Shown: piece by piece, positions 54,088 to 62,651 of the stretch
Layout of the letters: the number at the start of each line of letters is the position of its first letter
Numbering within the stretch: the stretch's first letter is position 1
Source of the DNA: Streptomyces achromogenes
GTDB taxonomy: Bacteria > Actinomycetota > Actinomycetes > Streptomycetales > Streptomycetaceae
Reading direction: 5' to 3'
NCBI RefSeq assembly: GCF_030816715.1
Contig: NZ_JAUSYH010000001.1
Coordinates: 3,100,001 to 3,164,000, forward strand
Length of the DNA stretch: 64,000 nt
The notes under the pieces: model-generated
Databases searched by the model: none
The model's input: the letters and a program-made list of their open reading frames with translations, nothing else
Told to the model about the DNA's origin: nothing
Made by a program: the position numbers and the translations under genes

Positions 54088-55626
54088 ATGACTTCGCAGC
54101 CGACCCTCACCAAGGCCGACCCAGGCCCCGGAGGCACCGGAGAACCCGGTTCCGGACTTCAGGCAGGTCTCAAGAACCGGCATCTGTCGATGATCGCCAT
54201 CGGCGGCGTCATCGGCGCCGGGCTGTTCGTCGGTTCCAGCTCCGGCATCGCCACCGCCGGGCCGGGCATCCTGCTCTCCTACGCGCTCGTCGGCACGCTC
54301 GTGGTGCTGGTGATGCGCATGCTGGGTGAGATGTCCGCGGCCAATCCGACCTCCGGCTCCTTCTCCGCGCACGCGGACCGCGCGCTCGGACGCTGGGCCG
54401 GGTTCTCCATCGGCTGGCTGTACTGGTTCTTCTGGGTCGTGGTGCTGGCCGTGGAGGCGACCGCCGGGGCCAAGATCCTCGAGGGGTGGATGCCCGCCGT
54501 TCCCCAGTGGGGGTGGGCGCTCATCGTGATGGTCGTGCTGACCGCCACCAACCTCGTCTCCGTCGGCTCCTACGGCGAGTTCGAGTTCTGGTTCGCCGGC
54601 ATCAAGGTCGTCGCCATCGGCGCGTTCATCGTGGTGGGCGGCCTCGCCGTGTTCGGCGTGCTCCCGGGCGCCGACAGCGACAAGGCCGGGCTGGGCAACC
54701 TCACCGGGCACGGCGGCTTCCTGCCCAACGGACCCGGCGCGATCCTCACCGGCGTCCTGCTCGTCGTGTTCTCCTTCATGGGCAGTGAGATCGCCACCCT
54801 CGCGGCCGGCGAGTCCGAGAACCCGCAGCGGGCCGTGACAAAGTCCACCAACAGCATCATCTGGCGGATCGGCGTCTTCTACCTCGGCTCGATCTTCGTC
54901 GTCGTCACGCTGCTGCCCTGGGACGACCCGTCCATCAAGGAGCAGGGCTCCTACGTCGCCGCCCTCGACTCGCTCGGCATCGCACACGCCGGTCAGATCA
55001 TGAACTTCATCGTGCTGACGTCTGTCCTGTCCTGCCTCAACTCCGGGCTCTACACGGCTTCCCGCATGGCCTTCTCGCTCGGCGAGCGGGGCGACGCGCC
55101 GAAGGTCTTCGCCCGGACGACGCGCCGTGGCGTCCCCCTCGCGGCGATCGTCTCCTCCGTGGTCTTCGGGTTCGTCGCCGTCTTCTTCAACTACCGGTTC
55201 CCGGACTCCGTCTTCCTCTTCCTGGTGAACTCCAGCGGCGCCGTGGCGCTGTTCGTCTGGCTGGTGATCTGCTTCTCGCAGCTGCGGATGCGGAAGATCA
55301 TCCAGGCCGAGGCGCCCGAGAAGCTGGTCGTGAAGATGTGGCTGTACCCGTACCTGACCTGGGCGACCGCGGCACTCATCGTCTTCGTGCTCGGCTACAT
55401 GCTGACCGACACCGAGGGGGAGAGCAGCGGGCGGACGACGGTGCTGCTGTCGTTGCTCGTCGCCGCGATCGTGGTCGCCATCGCCGTGGTGAAGGAGCGG
55501 GGCGCGGGGGCGCGGATCGGCCACTCCCCCGCCGGTCCCGCCGACCCCGCGGTCGGCTCCGCCGCCTCCGCCGCCTCCGCCGCCGCATCCTCCGCAGGCG
55601 CCGGCTCCCAGGCCGACAAGGGCTAG
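54088..55626 (+). CDS. Amino-acid permease (GABA/AAT family, APC superfamily)
   Basis: 512 residues, twelve predicted membrane segments. The start of TM1 is HLSMIAIGGVIGAGLFVGSS, the substrate- and sodium-site motif of AAT permeases; MGSEIATLAAGESENPQRAV is the TM6-7 hallmark. Overall it resembles GabP/AnsP proton-coupled transporters. The cytoplasmic C-terminus is a run of Ala/Ser (GSAASAASAAASSAGAG). ATG 54088 is preceded by AAAGGAAAG. Upstream, TCAGGAA/TTCCTGA (53950-53992) forms a spaced inverted repeat that may be an operator. Confidence 0.9.
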   Translation: MTSQPTLTKADPGPGGTGEPGSGLQAGLKNRHLSMIAIGGVIGAGLFVGSSSGIATAGPGILLSYALVGTLVVLVMRMLGEMSAANPTSGSFSAHADRALGRWAGFSIGWLYWFFWVVVLAVEATAGAKILEGWMPAVPQWGWALIVMVVLTATNLVSVGSYGEFEFWFAGIKVVAIGAFIVVGGLAVFGVLPGADSDKAGLGNLTGHGGFLPNGPGAILTGVLLVVFSFMGSEIATLAAGESENPQRAVTKSTNSIIWRIGVFYLGSIFVVVTLLPWDDPSIKEQGSYVAALDSLGIAHAGQIMNFIVLTSVLSCLNSGLYTASRMAFSLGERGDAPKVFARTTRRGVPLAAIVSSVVFGFVAVFFNYRFPDSVFLFLVNSSGAVALFVWLVICFSQLRMRKIIQAEAPEKLVVKMWLYPYLTWATAALIVFVLGYMLTDTEGESSGRTTVLLSLLVAAIVVAIAVVKERGAGARIGHSPAGPADPAVGSAASAASAAASSAGAGSQADKG

Positions 55627-55765
55627 CGGGCCGGAACGGCCGGTGAGTGGCAGGGGGTTCGCTTCGGCGGGCCCCCTGTTCGTCGTGTCCGGGCTGCGTC
55701 CGACGCCGTCCCTTCTGCTCTGCTCCCCTCCCCTTCCTCTCCCTCCGTCCCCTCCCCCTCCGTTC

Positions 55766-57580
55766 TCACATCACCGTGAAGCTGCCCTTCACCGCCTCGT
55801 ACGTCTGCAGGGCCTCCGCCTCCCTGCCGGGCCGGTACCAGGTGTTGACCTGGTAGGACTTCCCGCTCTCGTCGAAGCCCAGCAGCCGGGCGTGCCACGG
55901 GTCGCCGCGGAGGGTGAAGGTGTACTCCCAGACCACCGCCGGCCGGCCGCGGAACGTCGTCTCCGCCAGACGGATCTTGCGGTAGTCCCGGCCCTGGCGG
56001 GCGTTCTCCTCTGAGGTGCGCCAGGCGTCCATCAGGTCGCCGTGGGCCAGGGAGGACTTCGCGACCAGTTCCTGGGCGCCGTCGGGGGACGTGTAGTGCA
56101 CCTCCGAGCCCGTCTTCACGTCCCGCCGCCAGCCCTTCGGCGTCACCCATGCGTAGCCGCCCGCCTCCCGGTGGGCGCCCGGCGGCGGACTCGGCGGCCG
56201 GAACGTCCCCTGCACCGTGGGGGACGCCGAGCCCGAGCCGGGCGGTGAGTGGGCCGCGGAGCCGGAGCCGTTGGCGGTGGCGGCGGCGGTGGCGGTGGCG
56301 GCGGTAGGGGTGGGGGTGGCGGCGGTAGGGGTGGGGGTGGCGGCGGACGGGCCGGACGCTCCGCCGCCGGCCCTGTCCGCGCCGTCCCGTGCGCCGGGGA
56401 TCGTCGCCAGCACGACCGCGACGACCGCACCGACGGCGGCGACGCCGAGGGCGGCGAACAGGCCGGTACGCCGACGGCCCGCCCGTCCGGGCGTCTGCCC
56501 CTGCTCATGGTCCTGCCCGCCCCCCTGTCCCTGCCCGTGCCGCTGCGCCTGTGCGGGTTCGTGTGGCTGCCGGGTCCGCCCCCGCGTCCGCTCCGCCGCT
56601 CGTTCCGCGCGAGGGGCGTCGGACGCCGGGGCGGTGTGCCCGTCCGGGACCGACCTGCGTTCCGTGACGGCCTGGGCGCGGGCGAGGGAGGTCCCGGAAG
56701 GCGGGGGCGGGGCGCCGGCCGCCAGCGTCGGCGTGGGACGGGGGAAGGCGATGGGGGCGAGGAGGGATTCCAGGGCGGGGAGGGTGGGACGGGCCGCGGG
56801 GTCCTTCTCCAGCAGGACGGCGAGGACGGCTCTCAACGGTCCCGCGCCGACGGGGAGTTCGGGTTCCTCGTAGAGCACCGCGTGCAGGGTGGCCAGTGTG
56901 GTGTCGCGGGCGAAGGGGGAGTGGCCGGTCAGCGCGGCGCAGAGGGTCGCGCCCAGGGACCAGACGTCGGAGGGCGGGCCCTGCGGGCGGCCGGAGACGC
57001 GCTCCGGCGCCATGTAGTCAGGGGAGCCGACCAGCATGCCGACCATGGTCAGCGCCTTCGTGTCCTGGATCGCGGCGATGCCGAAGTCCGTGAGGACGAT
57101 CCGCCGGCCGCCGGGTCCCCTCCGCTCCGGCCCCTGCCCGCTCCCGGCCGGCGCCCGGCTCTCCACCAGGACGTTGCCCGGTTTGATGTCCCGGTGCAGG
57201 ACACCCCGGCTGTGCACCTCGCGCAGGGCCGTGACCAGCCCCAGGCCGATGCGGGCGGTGTCGAGCGGGCTCAGCGGGCCGTCCTCGGCCATGATCCCTT
57301 CGAGGGAGCGCCCCGCGACCAGTTCCATGACGATCCACAGCCGGTCGCCTTCGTCCACGACGTCGTAGACGCGGACCACGTTGGGGTGGTCGATGCGGGC
57401 GGTGGCTCTGGCCTCGCGCAGGGTGCGTTCGCGGCGGGTGCGGGTGTCCTCCGAGCCGAGGCCGTCGATGCGCATCTCCTTCACCGCGACCTGCCGGTCG
57501 AGCACTGCGTCGACGGCCCGCCACACCCGCCCCATGCCCCCCTGGCCGATACTCTCGGCCAGCCGATAACGCCCCGCCAC
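55766..57580 (-). CDS. Receptor Ser/Thr protein kinase (PknB type)
   Basis: 604 residues from GTG 57580. Kinase domain 1-265: IGQGGMGRVW P-loop (11-20), catalytic Lys34, HRDIKPGN with Asp131, DFG, MAPERVSG. A Gln/Gly/Arg-rich juxtamembrane part leads to one membrane helix (~372-394). The outer part is a Pro/Thr/Ala-rich stalk (TPTPTAATPTPTAAT) and a ~125-residue sensor domain with no known name. GGAG lies six bases before the GTG. The frame is open further, to a TTG at 57712 with a good AGGGAGGGG; that extension reads as Gly-X-Y triplets and has poorer third-position GC, so it may be noncoding. Divergent from the LPXTG protein. Confidence 0.85.
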   Translation of the reverse strand: MAGRYRLAESIGQGGMGRVWRAVDAVLDRQVAVKEMRIDGLGSEDTRTRRERTLREARATARIDHPNVVRVYDVVDEGDRLWIVMELVAGRSLEGIMAEDGPLSPLDTARIGLGLVTALREVHSRGVLHRDIKPGNVLVESRAPAGSGQGPERRGPGGRRIVLTDFGIAAIQDTKALTMVGMLVGSPDYMAPERVSGRPQGPPSDVWSLGATLCAALTGHSPFARDTTLATLHAVLYEEPELPVGAGPLRAVLAVLLEKDPAARPTLPALESLLAPIAFPRPTPTLAAGAPPPPSGTSLARAQAVTERRSVPDGHTAPASDAPRAERAAERTRGRTRQPHEPAQAQRHGQGQGGGQDHEQGQTPGRAGRRRTGLFAALGVAAVGAVVAVVLATIPGARDGADRAGGGASGPSAATPTPTAATPTPTAATATAAATANGSGSAAHSPPGSGSASPTVQGTFRPPSPPPGAHREAGGYAWVTPKGWRRDVKTGSEVHYTSPDGAQELVAKSSLAHGDLMDAWRTSEENARQGRDYRKIRLAETTFRGRPAVVWEYTFTLRGDPWHARLLGFDESGKSYQVNTWYRPGREAEALQTYEAVKGSFTVM

Positions 57581-57596
57581 CAGCAACTCCGGGAAA

Positions 57597-57745
57597 CCAC
57601 CGCTCCCCGGCCCCCCGGAGTTCTCCCCACCCTCCGGAATCCTCGCGTTCCCCGAATTCCCCGGATCCCCCGCGCTTCCCGGAATTCCCGCGCTTCCCGA
57701 ATTACCCGGCAATCCGCTGCACCCCCTCCCTGGCCCGGCCCCCGA
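57597..57745. repeat. Degenerate direct repeats in the kinase / LPXTG-protein intergenic region
   Basis: Three near-copies of CGCGCTTCCCGGAATTCCC follow one another between about 57647 and 57710, flanked by related CCGGA/CCCGG units. Read on the minus strand they give Gly-X-Y triplets (GLPGNSGSAGIPGSAGDPG). They separate the two divergent genes and may hold both promoters. Confidence 0.5.
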
Positions 57746-57845
57746 AACGCAATAGTCACACTTAGTGCCGTACCAGCATAGTGCGGAGAAATCTTGTGGT
57801 ACCTCTTCAAGTACTGCGAATTCAGACGCAGCCAAGGGGGCGAAC

Positions 57846-58568
57846 ATGAGTTCTCGTCGTGCGGCGATCGCCGTCGGGTCGCTGGTCGTGGCATCCGTCT
57901 CGGCCGTACTGACCCTGCCCTTCCCCGCCGGGGCGGACGACCACGGGCCGGGGAGCAGCAAAGGGGGAAAGGTCGTCGAGATGGCGCCGGCAGGCGTGCG
58001 GACGACGACCCTGCTGCCGGAGAGGATCTCGGTCGACAACAATTCAGGTAAAACGTCCCTCACCGCCACGGTGAGGAACGAGGGGACCCAGGACACTGAA
58101 CAAATAAGGCTTTTGGTCGTAGGTTTCGACGGCCTTACGGTCAAAAGCGTTCAGGACTGTGACGCGATCGCGGCGAAAGACCTGCCGGAAGGGTCCAACA
58201 GCGGTTTCTCCTGCCCCATCCGCCATCTCGCGGCCGGCGCGTCGAGGTCCTATGCGGTCGACGCGACCTTCGACCTCGGGAAGACCGGAAAGATCTGTCT
58301 TCCCGTGCAGACCGCCGACGGCAAGAAGACGTACTGGCAGCAGGGCCCGGTGCCGTTCGGCACGACGAACCCGTCGCCGAACGCGCCCGCCACCCCGCTG
58401 CTCCTCGGCACCGACAACGCGCCCGTGGGCCCGGGAGGCGACGAACTGCCCAGGACCGGCGTCGGACGGGACCTGCTGCCGCTCGGCGCGGCCGGGGCGG
58501 CGCTGCTCGTGGCGGGCGCGGCCGGACTGTGGTGGTCCCGGCGGCCGGCCGGGCCGAAGGCGAGCTGA
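57846..58568 (+). CDS. Secreted, sortase-anchored surface protein (LPRTG)
   Basis: 240 residues. Signal peptide RRAAIAVGSLVVASVSAVLTLPFPAGADD. The mature part has a beta-rich domain (about 45-180) with paired cysteines (VQDCDA, FSCPI, KICLPV), resembling small Ig-like/DUF11-type folds. The C-terminus is a classical sorting signal: DELPRTGVG, a hydrophobic stretch (LLPLGAAGAALLVAGAAGLWW) and SRRPAGPKAS. A sortase should cleave between T and G and attach it to peptidoglycan. ATG 57846 with AAGGGGG. Divergent from the receptor kinase. Confidence 0.88.
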   Translation: MSSRRAAIAVGSLVVASVSAVLTLPFPAGADDHGPGSSKGGKVVEMAPAGVRTTTLLPERISVDNNSGKTSLTATVRNEGTQDTEQIRLLVVGFDGLTVKSVQDCDAIAAKDLPEGSNSGFSCPIRHLAAGASRSYAVDATFDLGKTGKICLPVQTADGKKTYWQQGPVPFGTTNPSPNAPATPLLLGTDNAPVGPGGDELPRTGVGRDLLPLGAAGAALLVAGAAGLWWSRRPAGPKAS

Positions 58569-58588
58569 ACGCGGAAGGATTGCAGAAC

Positions 58589-58643
58589 GCGGAAGAGGTC
58601 CGCCGGGGCGCGTCGCTGGACGACCCGGGCGGACCTCTTCCGC
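58589..58643. terminator. Bidirectional terminator, 16-bp perfect stem
   Basis: GCGGAAGAGGTCCGCC and its full complement with a 23-base loop, between the LPXTG protein (+) and bioY (-). Confidence 0.8.
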
Positions 58644-58681
58644 ACCGGCCGGACCCGTCGGCCGGAATACGTTGCTCGCGC

Positions 58682-59257
58682 CTACCGCTTGACGAGCTTC
58701 CACGCCGTCGGCAGCAGGCCCATCGCCAGGGCCGCCTTGACCGCGTCCCCGATCAGGAAGGGGGTGAGGCCCACCGCGATCGCCTGGGAGGCCGAGAGGT
58801 CGGCCGCGTAGGCCAGGTACGGGACGCCGACGGCGTAGATGACGGCCTCGCCCAGCAGCATCGCGCCGGCGGTGCGCGGCACGGAGCGGTCGGCACCGCG
58901 GCGGGCGAGCGCGCCCACGACGGCCGTCGCGAGGATCATGCCGAGGATGTAGCCGAAGGAGACGCCGATGCCGGAGGCGCCGTCGGCGAACCACGGCACG
59001 CCGGCCAGGCCGGCCAGCGCGTAGACGGCGAGCGAGGAGACTCCGCGACGCGCGCCGAGGGTCGTGCCGACGAGCAGCGCGGCGAAGGTCTGGCCGGTCA
59101 CCGGAACGGGGCTGCCGGGGACCGGAACCGAGATCTGGGCGGCGAGTCCGGTCAGCGCGGCGCCGCCGAGTACGAGCGCGAGGTCCCGGACGCGGGAGGC
59201 CGGGAGCAGGTCGGCGAGGACCTGTCCGGGGCGTGCGGCGGTGGCGGCGGTGCTCAT
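58682..59257 (-). CDS. bioY: Biotin transporter BioY
   Basis: 191 residues, six membrane helices. BioY marks: ISVPVPGSPVPVTGQTFAALLVG near residue 45, ALAGLAGVPWFADGASG, and FGYILGMILA. BioY is the substrate-binding S-component of energy-coupling-factor transport; bioM/bioN are not in this window, so it must use genes elsewhere or act alone. ATG 59257 with GGAG upstream; a longer frame to 59374 is rejected. Confidence 0.93.
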   Translation of the reverse strand: MSTAATAARPGQVLADLLPASRVRDLALVLGGAALTGLAAQISVPVPGSPVPVTGQTFAALLVGTTLGARRGVSSLAVYALAGLAGVPWFADGASGIGVSFGYILGMILATAVVGALARRGADRSVPRTAGAMLLGEAVIYAVGVPYLAYAADLSASQAIAVGLTPFLIGDAVKAALAMGLLPTAWKLVKR

Positions 59258-59480
59258 GGGGGACTCCGCGAGGATCGGGGGCGGTTCGGGACACGGCGAC
59301 GCTATCCCAGCGCGGTCGAGCCGCTCACCGTCAACGATCGACAAAGGCGGTGACCGCGGCGTGGTGGGCTCCACACAAAAGATGCCGGTTACACCGGGCG
59401 TGGCGTGACGCCGATCACTGAGGTGGGGATGTTTCGCTCACCTTTCCGTCTGCGACGGGATTGTGAACTCCCGCCAACTA
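59258..59480. other. Divergent intergenic region, bioY side
   Basis: About 220 bases between bioY and the sulfur-leader promoter with no gene. The short frames present have no recognisable features. Both promoters must lie here or just to the right, but none is clear on the bioY side. Confidence 0.4.
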
Positions 59481-59503
59481 AATCCTAGTGGTCTGGTGGG
59501 ATT
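59481..59503 (+). promoter_or_regulatory. Operator-like inverted repeat over the leader promoter
   Basis: AATCC ... GGATT, 5-bp arms spaced by 13, covering about -50 to -28 relative to the leader ATG. A regulator bound there would overlap the -35 region. No regulator is assigned. Confidence 0.25.
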
Positions 59504-59517
59504 CGGGTTTGCCGTCC

Positions 59518-59530
59518 TACGCTCTCAGCC
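59518..59530 (+). promoter_or_regulatory. Leaderless-type -10 box of the leader peptide
   Basis: TACGCT, seven bases, then ATG; no Shine-Dalgarno. It matches the other leaderless starts in the window. Confidence 0.5.
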
Positions 59531-59623
59531 ATGTCAGCCCTCGCCCAGTCCAGGAACCTCACGTCGCGTCGCCATGTCGACCTGCGACGCCAGGGCTCGG
59601 CCACCTGTCGCCGGCCGATCTGA
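59531..59623 (+). CDS. Sulfur/cysteine-type leader peptide (30 residues)
   Basis: MSALAQSRNLTS followed by RRHVDLRRQGSATCRR and PI. The core RRHVDLxRxxSAxC is the signature of short actinobacterial leader peptides found ahead of sulfur-assimilation and cysteine-related genes. The single Cys codon near the end is the probable sensing position: ribosome stalling when cysteinyl-tRNA is scarce would change folding downstream. A hairpin begins at the stop codon itself (59622-59644). It precedes the SsuA-type gene by 260 bases. The role is known for the family by context; here it is inferred. Confidence 0.75.
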   Translation: MSALAQSRNLTSRRHVDLRRQGSATCRRPI

Positions 59624-59710
59624 GGCGCGGTCACCGCGCGCCTCGGCTTGCGGGCCGCGCCCGGACGTGGACCGACCCCGTCCCGGGCTGCCCGGTTCAG
59701 AACTCCGGGC
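59622..59710 (+). promoter_or_regulatory. Possible attenuator downstream of the leader peptide
   Basis: GAGGCGCG (59622-59629) pairs with CGCGCCTC (59637-59644), so a ribosome at the leader stop would cover the left arm. Further on, CCCGG at 59691-59695 can pair either with CCGGG at 59683-59687 or with CCGGG at 59705-59709, giving two exclusive hairpins. No U-run is present. Regulation by translation of the leader is inferred. Confidence 0.4.
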
Positions 59711-59883
59711 GTCGATCCGCCGCTCCGGGGACGCGAACCTCGTTTCCTGAACCGCCGCCCTCTGTGCCGCTGACGCGCGGGGTCCTCCGCGCGTGCGTTC
59801 CCCTGGCCTGGACCGTCCTTCCGTGACGGCTCCCGCATTCCGTCTGCGTTTTTTTCCGCCGCTTTCCCCTTGGGGGTCCCGCT

Positions 59884-60939
59884 GTGCCTGCCACCTATGA
59901 CCGACGCGTCTTCCTCACCTCCCTGCTCGGCGCCGCCGCCGGTGTCGCCGGTCTCAGCGGTTGCGCCGAGAGCAGCGCCGCCGCGACCGCGAAGGGCGCC
60001 TCCACCGCCCCGCTCGCGTCCGAGGTGCCGGCCGGCACGAGCCTGAAGATCTCCTCCTTCCAGAACGTCCAGCAGCTGCAGTTCAAGCTGGCGAACCTGC
60101 CCGCGTTGCCGTTCAAGGTGTCGGACTGGCTCAACATCGGGGCCGGCCCCGATGTCATCAACGCGTTCCGCGCCAAGTCCCTGGACCTCGCCAACAACGC
60201 GGGAATCCCGCCGATCCAGGCGCATTTCCAGGGTTTCGACGCGAAGATCGTCGCGATCAACATCACGCGCAAGCCGAACTACCTCTTCGCCACCAAGCCC
60301 GGCAGCGACATCCGCACCGTGGCGGACTTCCGCGGCAGGAAACTGGCGTTCTCGCAGGGCCAGGCACAGGGCGTGGTCCTCCTGCGGGCGCTGAAGAAGG
60401 CCGGCCTGGCCTACGACGACGTGAAGCTCGTCCCGCTGACCAGCAACCAGTTCCTCACCGCACTGCAGTCCGGCCAGGTCGACGTCGCCCCGCTCGGCAA
60501 CACCCAGGCGCCCGCCTACCTCCAGCAGTACGCCTCCAAGGGCGCCCGCACCGTCACCACCGACGTCGTCGACCTGCTCAACCTGTTGTGGGCGCCGGCG
60601 TCCGTGCTGAACGACAGGGCGAAGGCGGCCGCGGTCGCCGCGTACATCCCGCAGTGGGCGCAGGGCCAGGTGTGGCAGTACGAGCACCCGGACGTGTGGA
60701 ACGAGGAGTTCTACGTCAAGACGCAGAACCTGAACCTCGACCAGGCCCGGGCGATCACCGCGCTGGCCAACAAGCCTCTGTTCCCGCCCAGTTGGGCCGA
60801 GGCCGTCCGGTGGGAGCAGGAGACCGCCGATCTGCTCGCGGAGGGCGGCTTCGTGAAGAAGTTCGACGTCTCCTCGCTCTTCGACCACCGCTTCGAGGGC
60901 ATCGCCGCGAAGTCCGTGGCCGCCGAGTACCGGAAGTGA
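59884..60939 (+). CDS. ABC transporter substrate-binding lipoprotein, SsuA-like
   Basis: 351 residues. Signal with paired Arg (YDRRVFLTSLLGAAAGVAG) and lipobox LSGC, so probably Tat-exported and lipid-anchored at Cys27. The binding domain is of the NMT1/SsuA type: ADFRGRKLAFSQGQAQGVVLLRALKKAGL and QFLTALQSGQVDVAPLGN. Members bind alkanesulfonates, taurine or related compounds. GTG at 59884 with GGGGG upstream. First structural gene of an operon with the permease and ATPase; a sulfur source is likely because of the leader peptide and the downstream monooxygenase. Confidence 0.9.
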   Translation: MPATYDRRVFLTSLLGAAAGVAGLSGCAESSAAATAKGASTAPLASEVPAGTSLKISSFQNVQQLQFKLANLPALPFKVSDWLNIGAGPDVINAFRAKSLDLANNAGIPPIQAHFQGFDAKIVAINITRKPNYLFATKPGSDIRTVADFRGRKLAFSQGQAQGVVLLRALKKAGLAYDDVKLVPLTSNQFLTALQSGQVDVAPLGNTQAPAYLQQYASKGARTVTTDVVDLLNLLWAPASVLNDRAKAAAVAAYIPQWAQGQVWQYEHPDVWNEEFYVKTQNLNLDQARAITALANKPLFPPSWAEAVRWEQETADLLAEGGFVKKFDVSSLFDHRFEGIAAKSVAAEYRK

Positions 60940-60944
60940 CCGCC

Positions 60945-61787
60945 ATGACCACCACCACCCTGAGCACGGCCCCCCTCGCCGCCGCCGAACCGGCGCCCCG
61001 ACGACGGCGCCGCCGCAGCCTCTCCCCCGGCAAGCGCCTGCCCGCCGCCCGCATGGCGGGACCGCTCGTCGTCCTCGCCCTGTGGGCCGCCGCCTCCGCC
61101 GCCGGACGGCTCGACCCCGCGGCGATCCCCGCACCCTGGACGGTGCTGGAGACCGGCGCCCGGCTGTGGAGCGACGGCACGCTCACCACCGACGTCCTCA
61201 CCTCGCTGGAGCGCGCCGGATACGGCTTCGCGATCGGCCTGACCGCCGGCGTGGCACTCGCCCTGGCCTCCGGGCTGTCCCGGACCGGGGAGGCGCTGAT
61301 CGACGGGACCGTGCAGCTCAACCGGGCGATCCCGACCCTCGGCCTGATCCCGCTGTTCATCCTGTGGCTGGGCATCGGCGAGACCTTCAAGATCGCGATC
61401 ATCGCGATCGTCGTCTACATCCCGATCTACCTCAACACGCATGCCGCGCTGTCCGGCATCGACCACCGGTTCGTCGAACTCGCCGAGGTGCAGGGGCTGT
61501 CGAGGGTGCGGTTCATCCGGGAGATCGTGATCCCCGGCGCACTGCCCGGCTTCTTCGTGGGACTGCGGCTCGGCGTCACCGGCTCCTGGCTCGGTCTGGT
61601 CGTCCTGGAGCAGATCAACGCCACCAGCGGCCTCGGCTACATGATGTTCCAGGCCCAGAACTACGGCCAGTCGGACGTCATCCTGGTCGGCCTCCTCATC
61701 TACGGCGTCTTCGGTCTGATCTCCGACAGCGCGGTCCGTGTCGTCGAACGGAGGGTGCTGTCATGGCGCCGCACACTGAGCAGCTGA
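60945..61787 (+). CDS. ABC transporter permease, SsuC-like
   Basis: 280 residues. A basic, Arg-rich cytoplasmic head (APRRRRRRSL) is followed by six or so membrane helices. The cytoplasmic EAA loop is ELAEVQGLSRVRFIREIVIPGALPGFFVGLRLGV (~180-215), the contact site for the ATPase. It starts five bases after the SsuA-like gene, with GGAAG before ATG 60945, and overlaps the ATPase gene by 25 bases. Confidence 0.92.
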   Translation: MTTTTLSTAPLAAAEPAPRRRRRRSLSPGKRLPAARMAGPLVVLALWAAASAAGRLDPAAIPAPWTVLETGARLWSDGTLTTDVLTSLERAGYGFAIGLTAGVALALASGLSRTGEALIDGTVQLNRAIPTLGLIPLFILWLGIGETFKIAIIAIVVYIPIYLNTHAALSGIDHRFVELAEVQGLSRVRFIREIVIPGALPGFFVGLRLGVTGSWLGLVVLEQINATSGLGYMMFQAQNYGQSDVILVGLLIYGVFGLISDSAVRVVERRVLSWRRTLSS

Positions 61788-62500
61788 CCCCCACCGCCGC
61801 CGTCCGGCTGCGCGGTCTGACCCGGTCGTTCGACGGCCGCACGGTCCTCGACGCCGTCGACCTGGACATCCCCGCCGGACAGTTCGTGGCCCTGCTCGGG
61901 CACAGCGGCTCCGGCAAGAGCACCCTGCTGCGGGCGGTCGCGGGCCTGGACCACGCGGTCGCCGGCAGCGGAGAGCTGACGGCTCCGGAGCGGGTCTCGG
62001 TCGTCTTCCAGGACTCGCGGCTGCTGCCCTGGCGGCGGGTGCTGGAGAACGTCCTGCTGGGCCTCGACGGCAGGGAGGCCGAGCGCAAGGGGCGGGAGGC
62101 GCTCGCCGAGGTCGGGCTGGAGGGACGCGAGCGGGCCTGGCCCAACGAGCTGTCCGGCGGTGAGGCGCAGCGCGCCGCACTGGCCCGCTCCCTGGTCCGC
62201 GAGCCCGAACTCCTGCTGGCCGACGAGCCGTTCGGGGCACTGGACGCACTCACCCGGATCAGGATGCACACCCTGCTGCGCGAACTGTGGGAGCGCCACC
62301 GGCCCTCCGTGCTGCTCGTCACGCACGACGTGGACGAGGCGATCGTGCTCGCCGACCGTGTCCTCGTCCTGGAGCACGGCCGGATCGGGCTCGACCTGAC
62401 CGTCGAGCGGCCGCATCCCCGCTCGTACCGGGATCCGCTGCTCGGCGAGTACCGCGAGCGGCTGCTTGCGGCGCTGGGTGTGACCGCGGACGTCGGCTGA
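61763..62500 (+). CDS. ABC transporter ATP-binding protein, SsuB-like
   Basis: 245 residues. Walker A GHSGSGKST (~46-54), Q-loop VFQDSRLLPW, signature LSGGEAQRAALARSL and Walker B LLLADEPFGALDALTR, with the switch His in LLVTHDVDEA. The QDSRLLPW stretch is typical of the SsuB/TauB group. ATG 61763 has GGAGG eight bases ahead and lies inside the 3' end of the permease gene. Confidence 0.94.
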   Translation: MAPHTEQLTPTAAVRLRGLTRSFDGRTVLDAVDLDIPAGQFVALLGHSGSGKSTLLRAVAGLDHAVAGSGELTAPERVSVVFQDSRLLPWRRVLENVLLGLDGREAERKGREALAEVGLEGRERAWPNELSGGEAQRAALARSLVREPELLLADEPFGALDALTRIRMHTLLRELWERHRPSVLLVTHDVDEAIVLADRVLVLEHGRIGLDLTVERPHPRSYRDPLLGEYRERLLAALGVTADVG

Positions 62501-62588
62501 CTCCGGCCGGCACCCGGCCGGCCGGTCCGCCTCCTGGGGGGCTGCCGCCCCCGGACCCCCGCTTCGGCCCTGAAGGGGCCTCGTCCCC

Positions 62589-62620
62589 GAACGCCGGACG
62601 GCCGAGTCTTCCCGGCGTTC
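62589..62620 (+). terminator. Stem-loop between the ATPase and monooxygenase genes
   Basis: Perfect 9-bp stem GAACGCCGG/CCGGCGTTC followed by ATTTCC. It may end part of the transcripts before the monooxygenase; the 151-base gap also has a repetitive CCGGCCGG patch. Confidence 0.5.
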
Positions 62621-62651
62621 ATTTCCTCCTCCACCGTCCGAAGGACACGTC

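Noticed and set aside
57713..58144. Further N-terminal extension of the kinase frame beyond 57712
   Set aside because: It would run through the start of the divergent LPXTG protein, and its sequence is only the antisense of that gene.
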